From: Xestospongia bergquistia
Lineage: Eukaryota > Porifera > Demospongiae > Haplosclerida > Petrosiidae
Assembly: GCA_963965975.1 (NCBI GenBank)
Contig: OZ014423.1
Span: 744,001-808,000, forward strand
Direction of reading: 5' to 3'
Length of the DNA stretch: 64,000 bases
Positions 1 to 29,381 of this stretch are shown piece by piece. Position 1 is the stretch's first letter. Every line of letters begins with the position of its first letter. The position numbers were made by a program, and so were the translations under genes. The notes under the pieces were generated by a model. The model was not told the DNA's origin. It saw only the letters and a list, made by a program, of their open reading frames with translations, and did not search any database.

Positions 1-1315
1 ATTTCAATACAGCAAAAATGTTGTCTATCCTTTCTCTGGATTCTAAAGTTATTCTCCACATATATGGTGAGACAGAACACTCTGTTATGAGAGCTGAGAA
101 ACGGCTAAGAGCTATTATTGACACTCAATTTATCAGTGAAGATGTTATTGATGAGAAAATTGTTGGTCTTTCAGATTTTACAACTCGTGAGTTGGAGTCT
201 CTTGCTAAAGAGCATAATGTTGATATTGACATTGATCGACATCCTAGTATATATACAATTAAACTTCATGGCTGTCAGCAAGATGTTCTTCTTGTCAAAG
301 ACAAAGTTCGTGATGCAATGTCTGCTTTAACTCAAGAGGAGTCAAAAAAAGTTGCTGCTGACGTTGTCTACAAGACTATCCGATGGAAAAGAATGCTTTC
401 AACTGAAGAGGAAGAAGAATATGGTGAAGATTTGAATTTTGAAATAGAGCAAGCTTACCAGAAGAAAGATGGTGTCTTCAAATGTGAAGAGGATGATTTT
501 TATATTGACTTCACTAAAATGGAAGAGAAAGACACAGTGACAGATAAAGTTGTAAAAGTAAAACGTATGGATTTGATACAAGGTAAGTTCATTTATGTTA
601 GTACCTTATATAGTAATTTATCTGCTCACAGCTGCTGCAGAAGATAAACCCAAAGACTGGGATCCAATGCCAACTGATGCAAAAGGAAAAGAAAAACATG
701 TACATCTTGTACCTCTTGCAGCTGGTAGTCCTGAGTATAATAGCGTAGAGAGTCAATTTAACAAGACAATGGTTAAAGGAAGCAATTATAGTCAGATTGT
801 TAGTATCCAACGCTTACAAAATCCTGTTCTCTATCAGCAGTATATGGTGAGGAAGAAAGAGATGGATAAACACAATCCTCCAGGTCATCAAAATGAACGA
901 TGGTTGTTTCATGGAACAAGTCCTGACACATTAGATAAAATTAACACTCAAGGTTTTAACCGTAGCTTTGCTGGAAAGAATGGTATGTTCAATGATGTGT
1001 TGTTAGTTAATTATATATCATTTATTTATAGCAACAGCTTATGGTAAAGGTGTTTATTTTGCTGTTAATTCAAATTATTCACATGGATATGCATCTCTTG
1101 ATGGCAATGGATATCGCTACATGTATCTGACACGTGTACTGACTGGAGAATATACTGTTGGAAATGGCTCAATGGTTGTTCCTCCACCAAAGAATGCTCA
1201 GATAAACCAACATGTTCTTTTTGATTCTACAGTTAATAATGCAGCTAATCCTGCCATTTTTGTGGTCTACACTGATGCTCAAAATTATCCTGCTTATGTT
1301 ATTACTTATCAATAA
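1..1315 (+). CDS. PARP14-like mono-ADP-ribosyltransferase, copy A (5' end outside window)
   Basis: This is the C-terminal part of a PARP14-type ADP-ribosyltransferase. Exons are about 1-582, 641-982 and 1032-1315, with GT/AG borders in the same places as copy B downstream. Residues encoded before position 300 resemble the KH-like repeat of PARP14. Next comes a WWE-like segment (VVYKTIRWKRML, then IEQAY, then DFTKMEEK), then the catalytic fold with LFHGTSPDTL, GKGVYFA and NPAIFVVY. The catalytic triad reads His-Tyr-Ile; the third position, Glu in poly-ADP-ribosylating enzymes, is Ile. By family knowledge this predicts mono-ADP-ribosylation. Macro domains would lie left of the window. The protein is very similar to copy B, so the two are tandem paralogues. 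The reading frame is open at base 1, so no start can be assigned. Confidence 0.85.
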
Positions 1316-1438
1316 GAAAGAACTAAGTGCAAAACATTAATTGTGTGATGTTGATTTCTTGTTTGTTTAGTAATTTTTTTAGTACATTTAGAGCTCAATA
1401 CAAATACTTAAAATGATCAGTTGGTGTTCAAAAACAAA

Positions 1439-1800
1439 TTATTTACAAGCAAGACATTTTGGAGCATTAGAACAGGAGGTAAGTTTCATTAGTTCACTTC
1501 CTTCAATAGTAAATGATGTAGTCAAGGCTTTGATTTCTCCAACACCCATAGTCTTCCCAGGTAGAGAGAGCTCCACCCACACTGATGGTATATTTACCTG
1601 GGAAAATACATCTATCAACATCTTCATCTACTAGAGACATTATGTAAGAATTGAGTTTGAAAGTCACTTCTTGTTTATCTGAGGGTTTTAAGTTAATATG
1701 AGAGTATCCAACTAGTTGAATTTTGGGAAAGAAAGGTTTGTCTTCAATAGTAGGAGGAGATAAATATACTTGTATGACCTCATCTCCGGGTCTGGTACCA
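1439..1800 (-). pseudogene. 3'-terminal fragment of the GH3 beta-xylosidase gene
   Basis: The minus strand encodes a decayed copy of the C-terminal fibronectin-III-like part of the xylosidase at 14,346-16,736. Shared strings include TGTRPGDEVIQVYLSPPT, FPKIQLVGYS and LTSCSNAPKC, and the copy ends at the same place. It differs by substitutions and a small insertion near SVWVELSLPGK. It has no N-terminal catalytic part, no start and no signal peptide. Its position just 3' of PARP copy A repeats the arrangement of the complete PARP and xylosidase genes at 14.2-14.7 kb, so it arrived as part of a segmental duplication that included both gene tails. At about 1,800 it stops abruptly and PARP-derived sequence begins. 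Confidence 0.85.
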
Positions 1801-1803
1801 GTG

Positions 1804-2442
1804 TTAGACTGGAATCCAATGCCAACAGATGCAAAAGGAAAAGAGAGGCGTTTCCATCTTGTCACTCTTACAGCTGGTAGTTCTGAGTATAATAATGTAG
1901 AGAGTCAATTCAATAGCTAATCAAATTGTTAGTAACCAACAGTTACAAAAGCCTGTTCTCTATCAGCAGTATATGATGAGGAAGAAAGGATGGATAAACA
2001 CAATCCTCCTGGTCACCAAAATGAACTGTGGCTATTTCATTGAACAAGTCCTGACACATTAGATAAAATTAACACTCAGGGTTTTAATTGTAGCTTTGCA
2101 GGAAAAAATGGTATGTTCAATAATGTGTTGTTAGTTAATTATATATGATTTATTATAGCAACAGTTTATGGTAAAGGTATTTATTTTACTGTTAATTCAA
2201 ATTATTCACATGGATATGCATCTCCTGATGGTAATCGATATCGCCACATATATCTGACATGTGTACTGACTGGAGAGTATACAGTTGGAAATGGCTCAAT
2301 GGTTGTTCCTCCACCCAATAATACTCAAATAGACCGACATGTTCTTTTTGATTCTACAGTTAATAATGTAGCTAATCCTACAATCTTTGTGGTCTACAAT
2401 GACTCTCAGAATTATCCTGCTTATATTATTACTTATAAATAA
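1804..2442 (+). pseudogene. Dead PARP catalytic-domain copy
   Basis: This is a third copy of the catalytic exons of the PARP14-like genes, starting abruptly at the WNPMPTDAKGKE segment and running to a stop aligned with those of copies A and B. It is clearly broken. The frame is lost near FNS (about 1,918), and the Gly codon of the HGTS motif has become TGA near 2,041. The exon borders near 2,110 and 2,160 are still recognisable, as are YGKGIYF, WSYTVGNGSM-like and IFVVYNDSQNYPAY strings. No WWE or macro region precedes it. The copy is joined directly to the antisense xylosidase fragment. Confidence 0.85.
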
Positions 2443-3123
2443 GGATTTTGAGTACAAAACTATAGTGTGGTTTTTTTGTTGTTATTTTAGTAGATGTTTT
2501 GCTAAACTTGATGCAAAACTTGTAAAGGTAAATTACAAGAAAGAACCAGCAATCAATCAGCCATGAAATACTTGTGTGATCATGAGTAAAATGACTCAAG
2601 TTTTGTGTGGTATATCAACTTGAACAGATGTGAATGTATGCATGAAATATTGCTATGGAGCTGGGATCCAAAATTGGTACTTGCAAAAATTAACTGCATG
2701 ACAAGTGCAAAGGAGGGTTTTGAAGTCATCAAATAAAATTAAATTTGCAAGTGCAGGAAGAGATAGGTGCACAATATAATTTACAGATTAAATATTTCCA
2801 AATACAAGTAAATATATAAGGATCAAAGTCTAATCCCATGCCATTATATATATACTTAGTTTTAATTCAATGCATACTAACTGCTTCATTAATTTTAGTT
2901 AAAACTACTGTCAGATATTAAGATTATAGTTATTATTGTGGGTTTTAAATTTATGAATAAAATTAACAAAATTCCTTAACTCTAAAGGGCTTTAAATATG
3001 TTTTATAGTCATAAATCAACTCGATTATTAAAAAAATAACACAGTGACTATTTGTCTGGCAGAAACTCCATATATATTTTGCTGTGGTAGTTAAAGTTTA
3101 GGGTTTAGGGGTGATGATCAGTG

Positions 3124-3171
<48 letters not shown>

Positions 3172-3595
3172 GCACACAATAAAACATGGACTTCCTAGGT
3201 TTTTTTCAACAATGCTAGAATAAAGCTAGCTACAGTATACTGTTAGTACCAATTTACTCATGGGCAGGTCAGTAGCAGCCACAGTATAGTTTTAATTCTT
3301 CTCATTTATATCTATATCTATATATGCATATATCTATATTATGCACAATTAACATGTTGCAGACAATTTGCAATAGGTTGTTTCATAATTTAGAAATATT
3401 GCGATCAGTACAGGGTATATGTAGCTATCCAGGGCAACAGCAGTGGACAAAAATTTAGAAGCAGCCATATTTGACCTTTGTCATCAAATAGTATCACGAG
3501 ATTTGGGCCGGGGTCGGGCTTAGTATTACAAGATTATATACACTTCGCAGCTATCCCACTTTTCAGAGAAGACATTCAACTTTTACGTGCCGGGA
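2443..3595. other. Intergenic region with no gene seen
   Basis: AT-rich sequence lies between the dead PARP copy and the start of PARP copy B. It holds a TA dinucleotide run (3,124-3,166) and other low-complexity stretches near 3,300-3,340. No ORF, RNA gene or recognisable mobile element was seen. The last 100 bp presumably hold the promoter of copy B, but no clear element could be assigned. Confidence 0.5.
3124..3166. repeat. (TA)n microsatellite
   Basis: An uninterrupted TA dinucleotide run of about 43 bp in the intergenic region. Confidence 0.95.
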
Positions 3596-14233
<10,638 letters not shown>

Positions 14234-14345
14234 AAACTGCTTTGTTTTGAATACAAACTTTTGAACTTTTGTGTGATGCTGATTTTGATAGTTTATAATT
14301 TATTACAAAAGTAACAAAACTGAATGTATTTTAAAATGAAATAAA

Positions 14346-16736
14346 TTAACTACAAGCAAAACATTTTGGAGCATTAGAACAGGAGGTAAGTTTCATTGGC
14401 CCACTTCCTTCAATAGTAAATGATGTAGTCAAGGCTTTGATTTCTCCAACACCAGTAGTCTTCCCTGGCAGAGCTCCACCCACACTGATGGTATATTTAC
14501 CTGGGAAAATATATCTATCACCATCTTCATCTACTATAGACATCATGTAAGAATTGACTTCAAAAGTCACTTCTTGTTTATCTGAGAGTTTTAAGTTAGT
14601 ACGAGAGTATCCAACTAGTTGAATTTTGGGAAAGAAAGGTTTGCCTTCAATAGTAGGAGGAGATAAATACACTTGTATGACTTCATCTCCAGGTCTGGTA
14701 CCAGTATTTTGTATCATTATCATGACATTGATTTTATCACACTGTGAAATACTTGTGTGAGATAGACTGAGTGAAGAGTATTCAAATGTTGTATACGATA
14801 AACCAAATCCAAATGGAACCTCAGGAACATTAGTATAGTATCGATAAGTACGTCCAGGAGGTGTGTTCATGGTGTAGTCTGTAGGATCAGGTACTTCCTT
14901 ACTACTGGTATAAGTTGTTACAGGCATACGTCCAGCTGGATTATAGTCACCAAATAGAACGTTGCCAACAGCCGTACCACCTTCAGCACCTGGATAAAAT
15001 ACCTCAACAACAGCAGGTACATTATCATTAGAATAAATACTGCCTAAACTTAATGGTCCTCCATTGACAAGTACCAAAATTACATGGGAATTAACTTCAG
15101 CTATGGCATCAACTAGGGCTCCTTGACACCCAGGTAAAGCTAGAACATCAGGTTCTACATCACCTTCACAAGGATGAGCTGTTCGATCATGACCTTCACC
15201 TTCCAAGCTGCCATCCAAACCCATCACCATGACAACATAATCAGCTTTCTTGGCAGCATCAATAGCACTTTGAAAACCAGATTTATCAGGACATTTAGTG
15301 GAGCTACATCCAGCTACAATAGTGGTATTAACACCAGTTGATGATAACTGTGCTGTAATACCATCTGCTATACTAACTATATGATCTGGGATACCTTCAT
15401 AGTTAGACAGTAGAGTATTTGTAGCCTCAGCATTAGGACCTATTATAGCAAATAGCTGGCCTTTTGCCATATTATTTACATTAAATGGTAATTCACTGTC
15501 CTTGTTCTTTAAAAGCACAATTGATTGTTGCGCAGCATTTAAATTGAGTTGGTGGTTATCTTTAGTGTTCAAGTAACTGGAATCATATTTTTGATAACTA
15601 ACTTTATCAATGGGATCAAAGTCACCTAGACGAATACGTAGATAGAAACTACGCCACACAGAGGCAGCAATAGTATCTTTGGCAACTAGACCATCAGTAA
15701 GTGTTTTCAATAGGTTGTCTGAATATATGTCATCATGTCCAAGATCTAAGTCTGTTGTAGCATTCATACATACTGCAGCTGCTTCTTCAGCTGTCTTCAC
15801 ATAGTGATGTGTAAGGTATACTTGAGCTACACCGCCATTATCAGAAATGACAGAAATATTAGGAGCCTCAAACTGTTTTCTTAGAACATCAATAAGAATA
15901 AATTTGTTAGCAGCATCTGGAGCACCACCAGAATAATTAACTGCACTGTATGCTGGCATTATTTGTGGAGTTCCAGCTGCATAAACTTGTGATTTAAAAG
16001 CTTCTACATATGTATCATAGAAGTCATGTAAAGTAGCGTTAGCAACAAACTGAGATCGAATATTATCTGGTCCACTATGTACAACATAGTGTTTAGCGCA
16101 AGCAGCCACTTTAAAGTACTTAGGATCATTTCCTAAGAGACCAATTGAGTACCCCACTCCTTGTACAGAAAGATGATAAGGATCTTCACTGAAGGTCTCC
16201 TGTAATCTACCCCATCTGGGATCTCGTACAAGATTGACGTTTGGAGAGAAACAATTCAGACCAGCTGCTTCAGTACTGGAACCATTGTTATTTGCTAGCA
16301 TTATATTGTGCAATGCTCTACCTTCGTTAGCTGTAACCACACCCACTTGAGTGACTAAATCAACATTAAAGGTAGCCCCTAGGCCAATTGGAGCTGGAAA
16401 GACAGTCCATTTCAGATCACTTGTCCAATGGCCACCAGATTTTGACCACCCATGAAGACAGTTTGATCTCCAGTTGTAATCTTTAATACCAAGACGAGAG
16501 ATGGCAGGAGCTATAGAAGATGTCTGAGCAACCATTTCTTCAACAGTTAAACGAGACACCAAGTCTGATGCTCGATCTTCAGGACTCATATTGAAATTAC
16601 AGAAGGGGTATGAAGCATATAGCTGACTCTGGCAATCTACAGATGGAGTAGTACCCATATCTTCGCCATGAACCTTATCTAGTATGTATCCTTGAGTGAG
16701 GGATAAGAGAAACAAGAAAGATAACTCGAGAGCCAT
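14346..16736 (-). CDS. Secreted GH3 beta-xylosidase/beta-glucosidase-like enzyme, plant type, intronless
   Basis: A 796-residue protein read from a single exon. It starts with a hydrophobic signal peptide (MALELSFLFLLSLTQG), so secretion or lysosomal entry is expected. The N-terminal GH3 barrel shows LHGWS, SPNVNLVRDPRWGR, TFSEDPY, CAKHYVVHSGPD and the nucleophile Asp in VISDNGG (about residue 299). The GH3 C-terminal domain shows QQSIVLLKN, IGPNA, YPGAEGG and PFGFGLSYTTF, followed by a fibronectin-III-like domain (RPGDEVIQVYL). Order and length match plant and bacterial beta-xylosidases; those normally hydrolyse xylo-oligosaccharides or related aryl or alkyl glycosides. Exact substrate cannot be read from sequence. 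It is the longest single-exon gene in an otherwise intron-rich window, and its 3' end is duplicated at 1,439-1,800. It is divergent from FIGNL1 and convergent with PARP copy B. Confidence 0.93.
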   Translation of the reverse strand: MALELSFLFLLSLTQGYILDKVHGEDMGTTPSVDCQSQLYASYPFCNFNMSPEDRASDLVSRLTVEEMVAQTSSIAPAISRLGIKDYNWRSNCLHGWSKSGGHWTSDLKWTVFPAPIGLGATFNVDLVTQVGVVTANEGRALHNIMLANNNGSSTEAAGLNCFSPNVNLVRDPRWGRLQETFSEDPYHLSVQGVGYSIGLLGNDPKYFKVAACAKHYVVHSGPDNIRSQFVANATLHDFYDTYVEAFKSQVYAAGTPQIMPAYSAVNYSGGAPDAANKFILIDVLRKQFEAPNISVISDNGGVAQVYLTHHYVKTAEEAAAVCMNATTDLDLGHDDIYSDNLLKTLTDGLVAKDTIAASVWRSFYLRIRLGDFDPIDKVSYQKYDSSYLNTKDNHQLNLNAAQQSIVLLKNKDSELPFNVNNMAKGQLFAIIGPNAEATNTLLSNYEGIPDHIVSIADGITAQLSSTGVNTTIVAGCSSTKCPDKSGFQSAIDAAKKADYVVMVMGLDGSLEGEGHDRTAHPCEGDVEPDVLALPGCQGALVDAIAEVNSHVILVLVNGGPLSLGSIYSNDNVPAVVEVFYPGAEGGTAVGNVLFGDYNPAGRMPVTTYTSSKEVPDPTDYTMNTPPGRTYRYYTNVPEVPFGFGLSYTTFEYSSLSLSHTSISQCDKINVMIMIQNTGTRPGDEVIQVYLSPPTIEGKPFFPKIQLVGYSRTNLKLSDKQEVTFEVNSYMMSIVDEDGDRYIFPGKYTISVGGALPGKTTGVGEIKALTTSFTIEGSGPMKLTSCSNAPKCFACS

Positions 16737-16831
16737 CTTAACCAGAGCTAAAGTTATGTAGTCACGTGGGATATTTTACGTGAACGGAAAATCTGTACGC
16801 ATGCGCAGTTATATTTGCCGGGAAATCAAAA
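16737..16831. promoter_or_regulatory. Divergent promoter between the xylosidase and FIGNL1
   Basis: Only 95 bp separate the two start codons. The interval holds an E-box (cacgtg, 16,763-16,768) and an NRF1-like palindromic core (cgcatgcgca, about 16,798-16,807). Function is inferred from position and motif resemblance only. Confidence 0.6.
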
Positions 16832-24955
<8,124 letters not shown>

Positions 24956-26097
24956 CTATATTAAATAGTTGTGTTAAATGTTAAGATGTAAACAGGACAA
25001 TTAATAGATTATGTAATATGCTTACTAATATATCAGTACCATTAAAATGGTCTTGTTCTGATTACCGCCTCTTTGAAGGCAGGAAATTGATTTTTTAAAA
25101 ATTGAGTTATCACATTGTGGATAATAAAATAATTCAAGTACCAGTATAACCTGGTATAACCAGTCCTGGAAACTGGTATAGTATGTGAAGACAAAGACCT
25201 ATGGAATGCATAAATTGATATAGTTATGTAATAGCTTTTAATGTGTAGTATATTTTGTGTAAGTATACAACATAACTTTATGGGTTTGAAAAAATAACAC
25301 TGTCTGTCTGTGTGGCAGTCACATGCAGATGCCTGACTAAAGGGAGGTACCAACAGCTAGTGTGTGTAACCAGTATGAATGGCATCTCTATTAATATTCA
25401 TTATTTTAAAGAAAAAAGCTACAATAGGTATGAGCTGGTATAATCGGCTGACTATATATTGCACATACTTATACCATATGTTGGTCATTTAGTAATTGTT
25501 TGTAAAGATGTCTTTGGGAAAAAGGTGAGTGACAAGTTAGCGCTGATATATATTTATATGTGTGTATAAGATAAAGATTATAGAACTATGACATACACAC
25601 TGACAGCTGTGGTCGTCTAATGTGGTTTTGATCTTAACAAACACTTAACAGTATTCCTTGTAAGTAGTGGCGGTCTCTTCTTAGCCAAGATCTCATGTTC
25701 CAATGTTTTCATGAGAAATATTTCAACTATTCATTTAAATCTTCATATTATAGTTATTTGTAGTAAATATTGCTACTTCTCTAATGAGTTAAGATTTGCT
25801 TTTGATAAATATATTGGTAGGAGTACTTAGTAGATGTTATTACATACAATGCTTACTGTGTGCAGTAATAGCATTCCTTTAACTAATGAATTGTATTTGA
25901 AGAAATTCATTTAATGCTCACAAGTATTTATTTGATTTCATATAAATTTGTTTTAACAAAACAATGCTCACACAAACAAATAATAAAATAACTCATTAGA
26001 ATTAATTATATCAATAATATAATTTATTAGAATAAATTGATACACACTTGCTAATTTTGTGCCTTAAAAATTTAAGTTATTTTAGTTGGGAAGAGAA
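24956..26097. other. Intergenic region between FIGNL1 and NMRAL1 copy 2
   Basis: Both flanking genes end here (convergent 3' ends). No coding sequence with family resemblance and no RNA gene was seen. Confidence 0.5.
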
Positions 26098-26976
26098 TTA
26101 AAATGGGAGATTGTCTTTGTTTGTTTCAAGGTAATTTCGAAATGTTTTGACTTTTGGATTCAAACGTTTGGTGAGGGCTATATCTCTGTCTGGATTTCCA
26201 AAGTCATAGAAATGAAACATATTGGCAATATCATCTGCTCCTGGAAAACCAAGTTTAGCATAATCTTCATAAGACAACTTATGGAGTTGGACAGTAACTC
26301 CAGTGACTTCTTTAATATGCTCTACAATCTGGTCAAAGGTGAGTTTATCTCCAGATAACCCTATCTTCTTACCAATGAATTCTTCAGGCTGAGAAAACAT
26401 CGCTGCTACAACAGGTCCCAAGTCTTCAACACTAACTCCATCCATTGGTCCTTCCATACATGTGATGATGATATATGATCCATCATCTTGTTTTTTAGGG
26501 AATAAAGTGATGATGCTTTCATAATAAGCTGCTAAACGTATTGATGTGTATGGTATTGCAATATTCTCCAAGTATTTCTCAATATCTCCTTTACCATCAA
26601 AATGAGGACAATCGCGTCCAGTGATCTCTTTAACTGATTCCAGTCCACTGAAAATGAGATGCTTTATGCCTTCTTTCTTGCAGGCATCACCTACAAGCTT
26701 GCCTTGTTTTATTTCTCTCTCTTTATCGAAAATTTCCCAGTAGTTCGTGACAAGATAAACTCCATATGCGTCAGCAATGGCTGTCTCTATGCTTGCTTGA
26801 TCATCCAAATTTCCTTTAACTATCTCCACACCTTGACTTTTTAGAGCCTTGGCTTTATCTCCATCTGGATTTCTTGTAACTCCACGTATTTTGTATCCCC
26901 CACGTGCAAGTAATCCACGAACAACTGAACCTCCTTGTTGCCCTGTAGCTCCAAAGACAGTGATAAGTTTGGACAT
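26098..26976 (-). CDS. NMRAL1: NmrA-like family NAD(P)-binding protein, copy 2
   Basis: A 292-residue single-exon paralogue of copy 1, with the same Rossmann start (ITVFGATGQQGG), TNYWEIFDKEREIKQGK, HFDGKGDIEKYL, and the NMRAL1 C-terminal signature GFPGADDIANMFHFYD. The segment around residues 150-165 differs most (YYESIITLFPKKQDDGS against YFESLISSNQKQDDGS), and so does the C-terminal 20. I chose the Met at 26,976 because it aligns with copy 1 and with the family start. The frame stays open for another 78 codons to a Met at 27,210; that stretch has no family resemblance and is probably 5' leader. An NADP(H)-sensing cytosolic role is inferred from the family. Confidence 0.92.
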   Translation of the reverse strand: MSKLITVFGATGQQGGSVVRGLLARGGYKIRGVTRNPDGDKAKALKSQGVEIVKGNLDDQASIETAIADAYGVYLVTNYWEIFDKEREIKQGKLVGDACKKEGIKHLIFSGLESVKEITGRDCPHFDGKGDIEKYLENIAIPYTSIRLAAYYESIITLFPKKQDDGSYIIITCMEGPMDGVSVEDLGPVVAAMFSQPEEFIGKKIGLSGDKLTFDQIVEHIKEVTGVTVQLHKLSYEDYAKLGFPGADDIANMFHFYDFGNPDRDIALTKRLNPKVKTFRNYLETNKDNLPF

Positions 26977-29381
26977 CCTCTTTTTTGCTATGTTTTTGCA
27001 GATAAAAGCATTAAATTTTGCAGTTTTTTGCAAAGATTCAATCTTTTTATACCTGGTGTTGCTCCAACGCGACTGCAATAAACCAGCCACACCCCTACGA
27101 GTACGCTTCTGACTCGATACGTCACTTGTCATGCTTAGGACCATGATGGACCCATAAAAAATATCCCATTCACAAGAAGGAATTAAAATAATTGTATTTA
27201 ATTTTGCCACTACAGTACAAACATTTACTTTGTTAGACTTCGCTGGGACTTATTCAATCTTAGGTTTAAAGTGCAAAGTATAGCATCTTATGTAATATTG
27301 TAGATATACATATTGGCATAATTAGACTAAAAGCCAGTCATGACAGTGTACGTCACTGATCATGGATAACATGTTATGCTTCTGTGTTTAAAAACAATAG
27401 TTAATTTTTAATAATTATTGATATTATTATGATAATTATGTTAGACCATGTAGCAAGGTAGGTGGATGAATGGATGGTGCAGTGTAAATGATAATTTGCA
27501 GGTGCCTTGTCTGTCACTTGACTTCAAAGAGCTCTTTTACAAAAGACAGTTTTTATTGTATTATTAACACATGAATTATAGCCAGAAACTTTCATATGAG
27601 AAACTTGAAATCACCTATCTTAGCTCTTAGCACTTCTAAGACACATTCAGCCCCGCCTATTTATCAATGCAACACACACTAATATTAATGTATTGTGTAT
27701 TTAAAACTATTCACTTCATATAATTAATAGAATTATGAAAATATAGTTTTATTAATGGTTTCTGTCAATACTAACTCATTGTCAATTAGGTTCTAATCAT
27801 GGTAAATAGATGACAACCACACATCAACTTCAGTAGTGTTTGTTTCAGGCCCTTTAGGGGAGAAAATTCCCCCTCCCTAAAACATGCACATAATTATAGT
27901 AGTTATTACTTAACAGTTCTTAACAGTTACCTCTCAACAGAAATATTCCCCCCTCAACTAACCACATCACCAAAAATGACAAGTCTAAAATAAACACTGA
28001 AATTCAGAGATTATGCAGAATTTTTAATAGATTGTCAAATGAACCAACCTGTGTATGATTGAGTTTGTGCTGTTGTGGTATTTTATTTACTATTAGTGAT
28101 TCCATATCAAAGGTACAGATTATGTAACAACTTGTAACATTACATAACAGAGTGTGTTATGCATACATACATCAACTTTGAACTCAAGCTGATACATAAA
28201 CCAATCCCAGAATTGTTAATGGTGTATATGCTGCTAGATTTAACACTGTTCCATGTACTGGATGTAAATACTTCTGTTAAATGAAAATTGAGGTTATTGT
28301 CCATTTTCGTATGTCATCTTCCTTCTGTTATTATGTAAATTGCATGATAGGAGTGACTATTGTGCCAAGTTAATAAATTTATTCATAAATTATTAAATTT
28401 AAAAAATCCCCATACTCATGTTTGCACCTAATAATACAAAAAGAGACCTGTTGTCTGTCAATTAGGACTGCACTATGTAGAAATCATCCCTGATATGTGT
28501 ATGTTGTAATAATACTGACAAAATGCCATGGGTTTGCCATTATTAATAGCTACAACTATAACTGATTTGTTGAGTGAACAGATCAACTCTAATTCATATC
28601 TTTTAACAATGTAACTGTAACTATAACTGATTTGTTGAGTGAACAGATCAACTCTAATTCATATCTTTTAACAATGTAAGTCTTAATTTATTGTGGTTAA
28701 TTGTGAAAGAACCAAATTCTGGTGCTGAGGTGAGATGAGCTACACCCATTGGAGAATTTGTGGTTACAAAGTTTTTTTCTACTCTTCAAAGATCCTCCCA
28801 ATGTGTTTAAAATATACTTTATTAACCAGTGTATGGCTGAAATCAACTGACCACAACACAAATTTTCATTGTATGAACTAAGGAAGAACTGTACTGCGGG
28901 TATCCCATGAAGTGTTCGACAGATATAGACATCTTCATTAACATAATGTACTTACGTACATAATTATAGTATTTAAAATTATCAACTGTTCTTAATAAAA
29001 CTATCAATAATCAAGAACATTTTATGCTAAAATGTATGATGTGAAGAAAACATACAATGTGACTTGTTATAAGTATGGTTTCCATCATTAATTGTGATTT
29101 ACACTTTTTAAATCTTTTAATCACACTATTACCACCATATGCACAATCAGACACCACAAATTATATTATTCATAAGATGGTCAACAATCAAGAGGCTTAG
29201 AGCTCAAGTGAAGGACTTTGTAATTGCTCACCAGCTATCACTCAAGAGTTCTTTAGTCTGGGTTCAGTTATGTGAAGAATAAATTACAGATACTCTCTGG
29301 ATTAAAGAAATAATATTAAAGTCAGTATAATTATAATTATGTGTATATAGTATTGCAAGATCTTGCTGCTTCTTGACAGAA
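26977..29381. other. Intergenic region between NMRAL1 copy 2 and the forkhead gene
   Basis: 2.4 kb of AT-rich sequence flanked by two divergent gene starts, so it should carry both promoters. It contains a 65-bp tandem duplication (28,554-28,679). No RNA gene or protein-coding exon was recognised. Confidence 0.5.
28554..28679. repeat. Tandem duplication, 65-bp period
   Basis: A 61-bp block beginning aactataactgatttgttg occurs twice with no visible difference at a spacing of 65 bp. It lies about 700 bp upstream of the forkhead gene. Exact identity implies a recent event. Confidence 0.9.

Noticed and set aside
1413-1634. 73-codon plus-strand ORF
   Set aside because: It is antisense to the decayed xylosidase tail, and the minus-strand reading matches the real gene.
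25090-25190. Imperfect inverted repeat around ccagtataacctgg
   Set aside because: Arms are short and mismatched; not distinguishable from AT-rich background.
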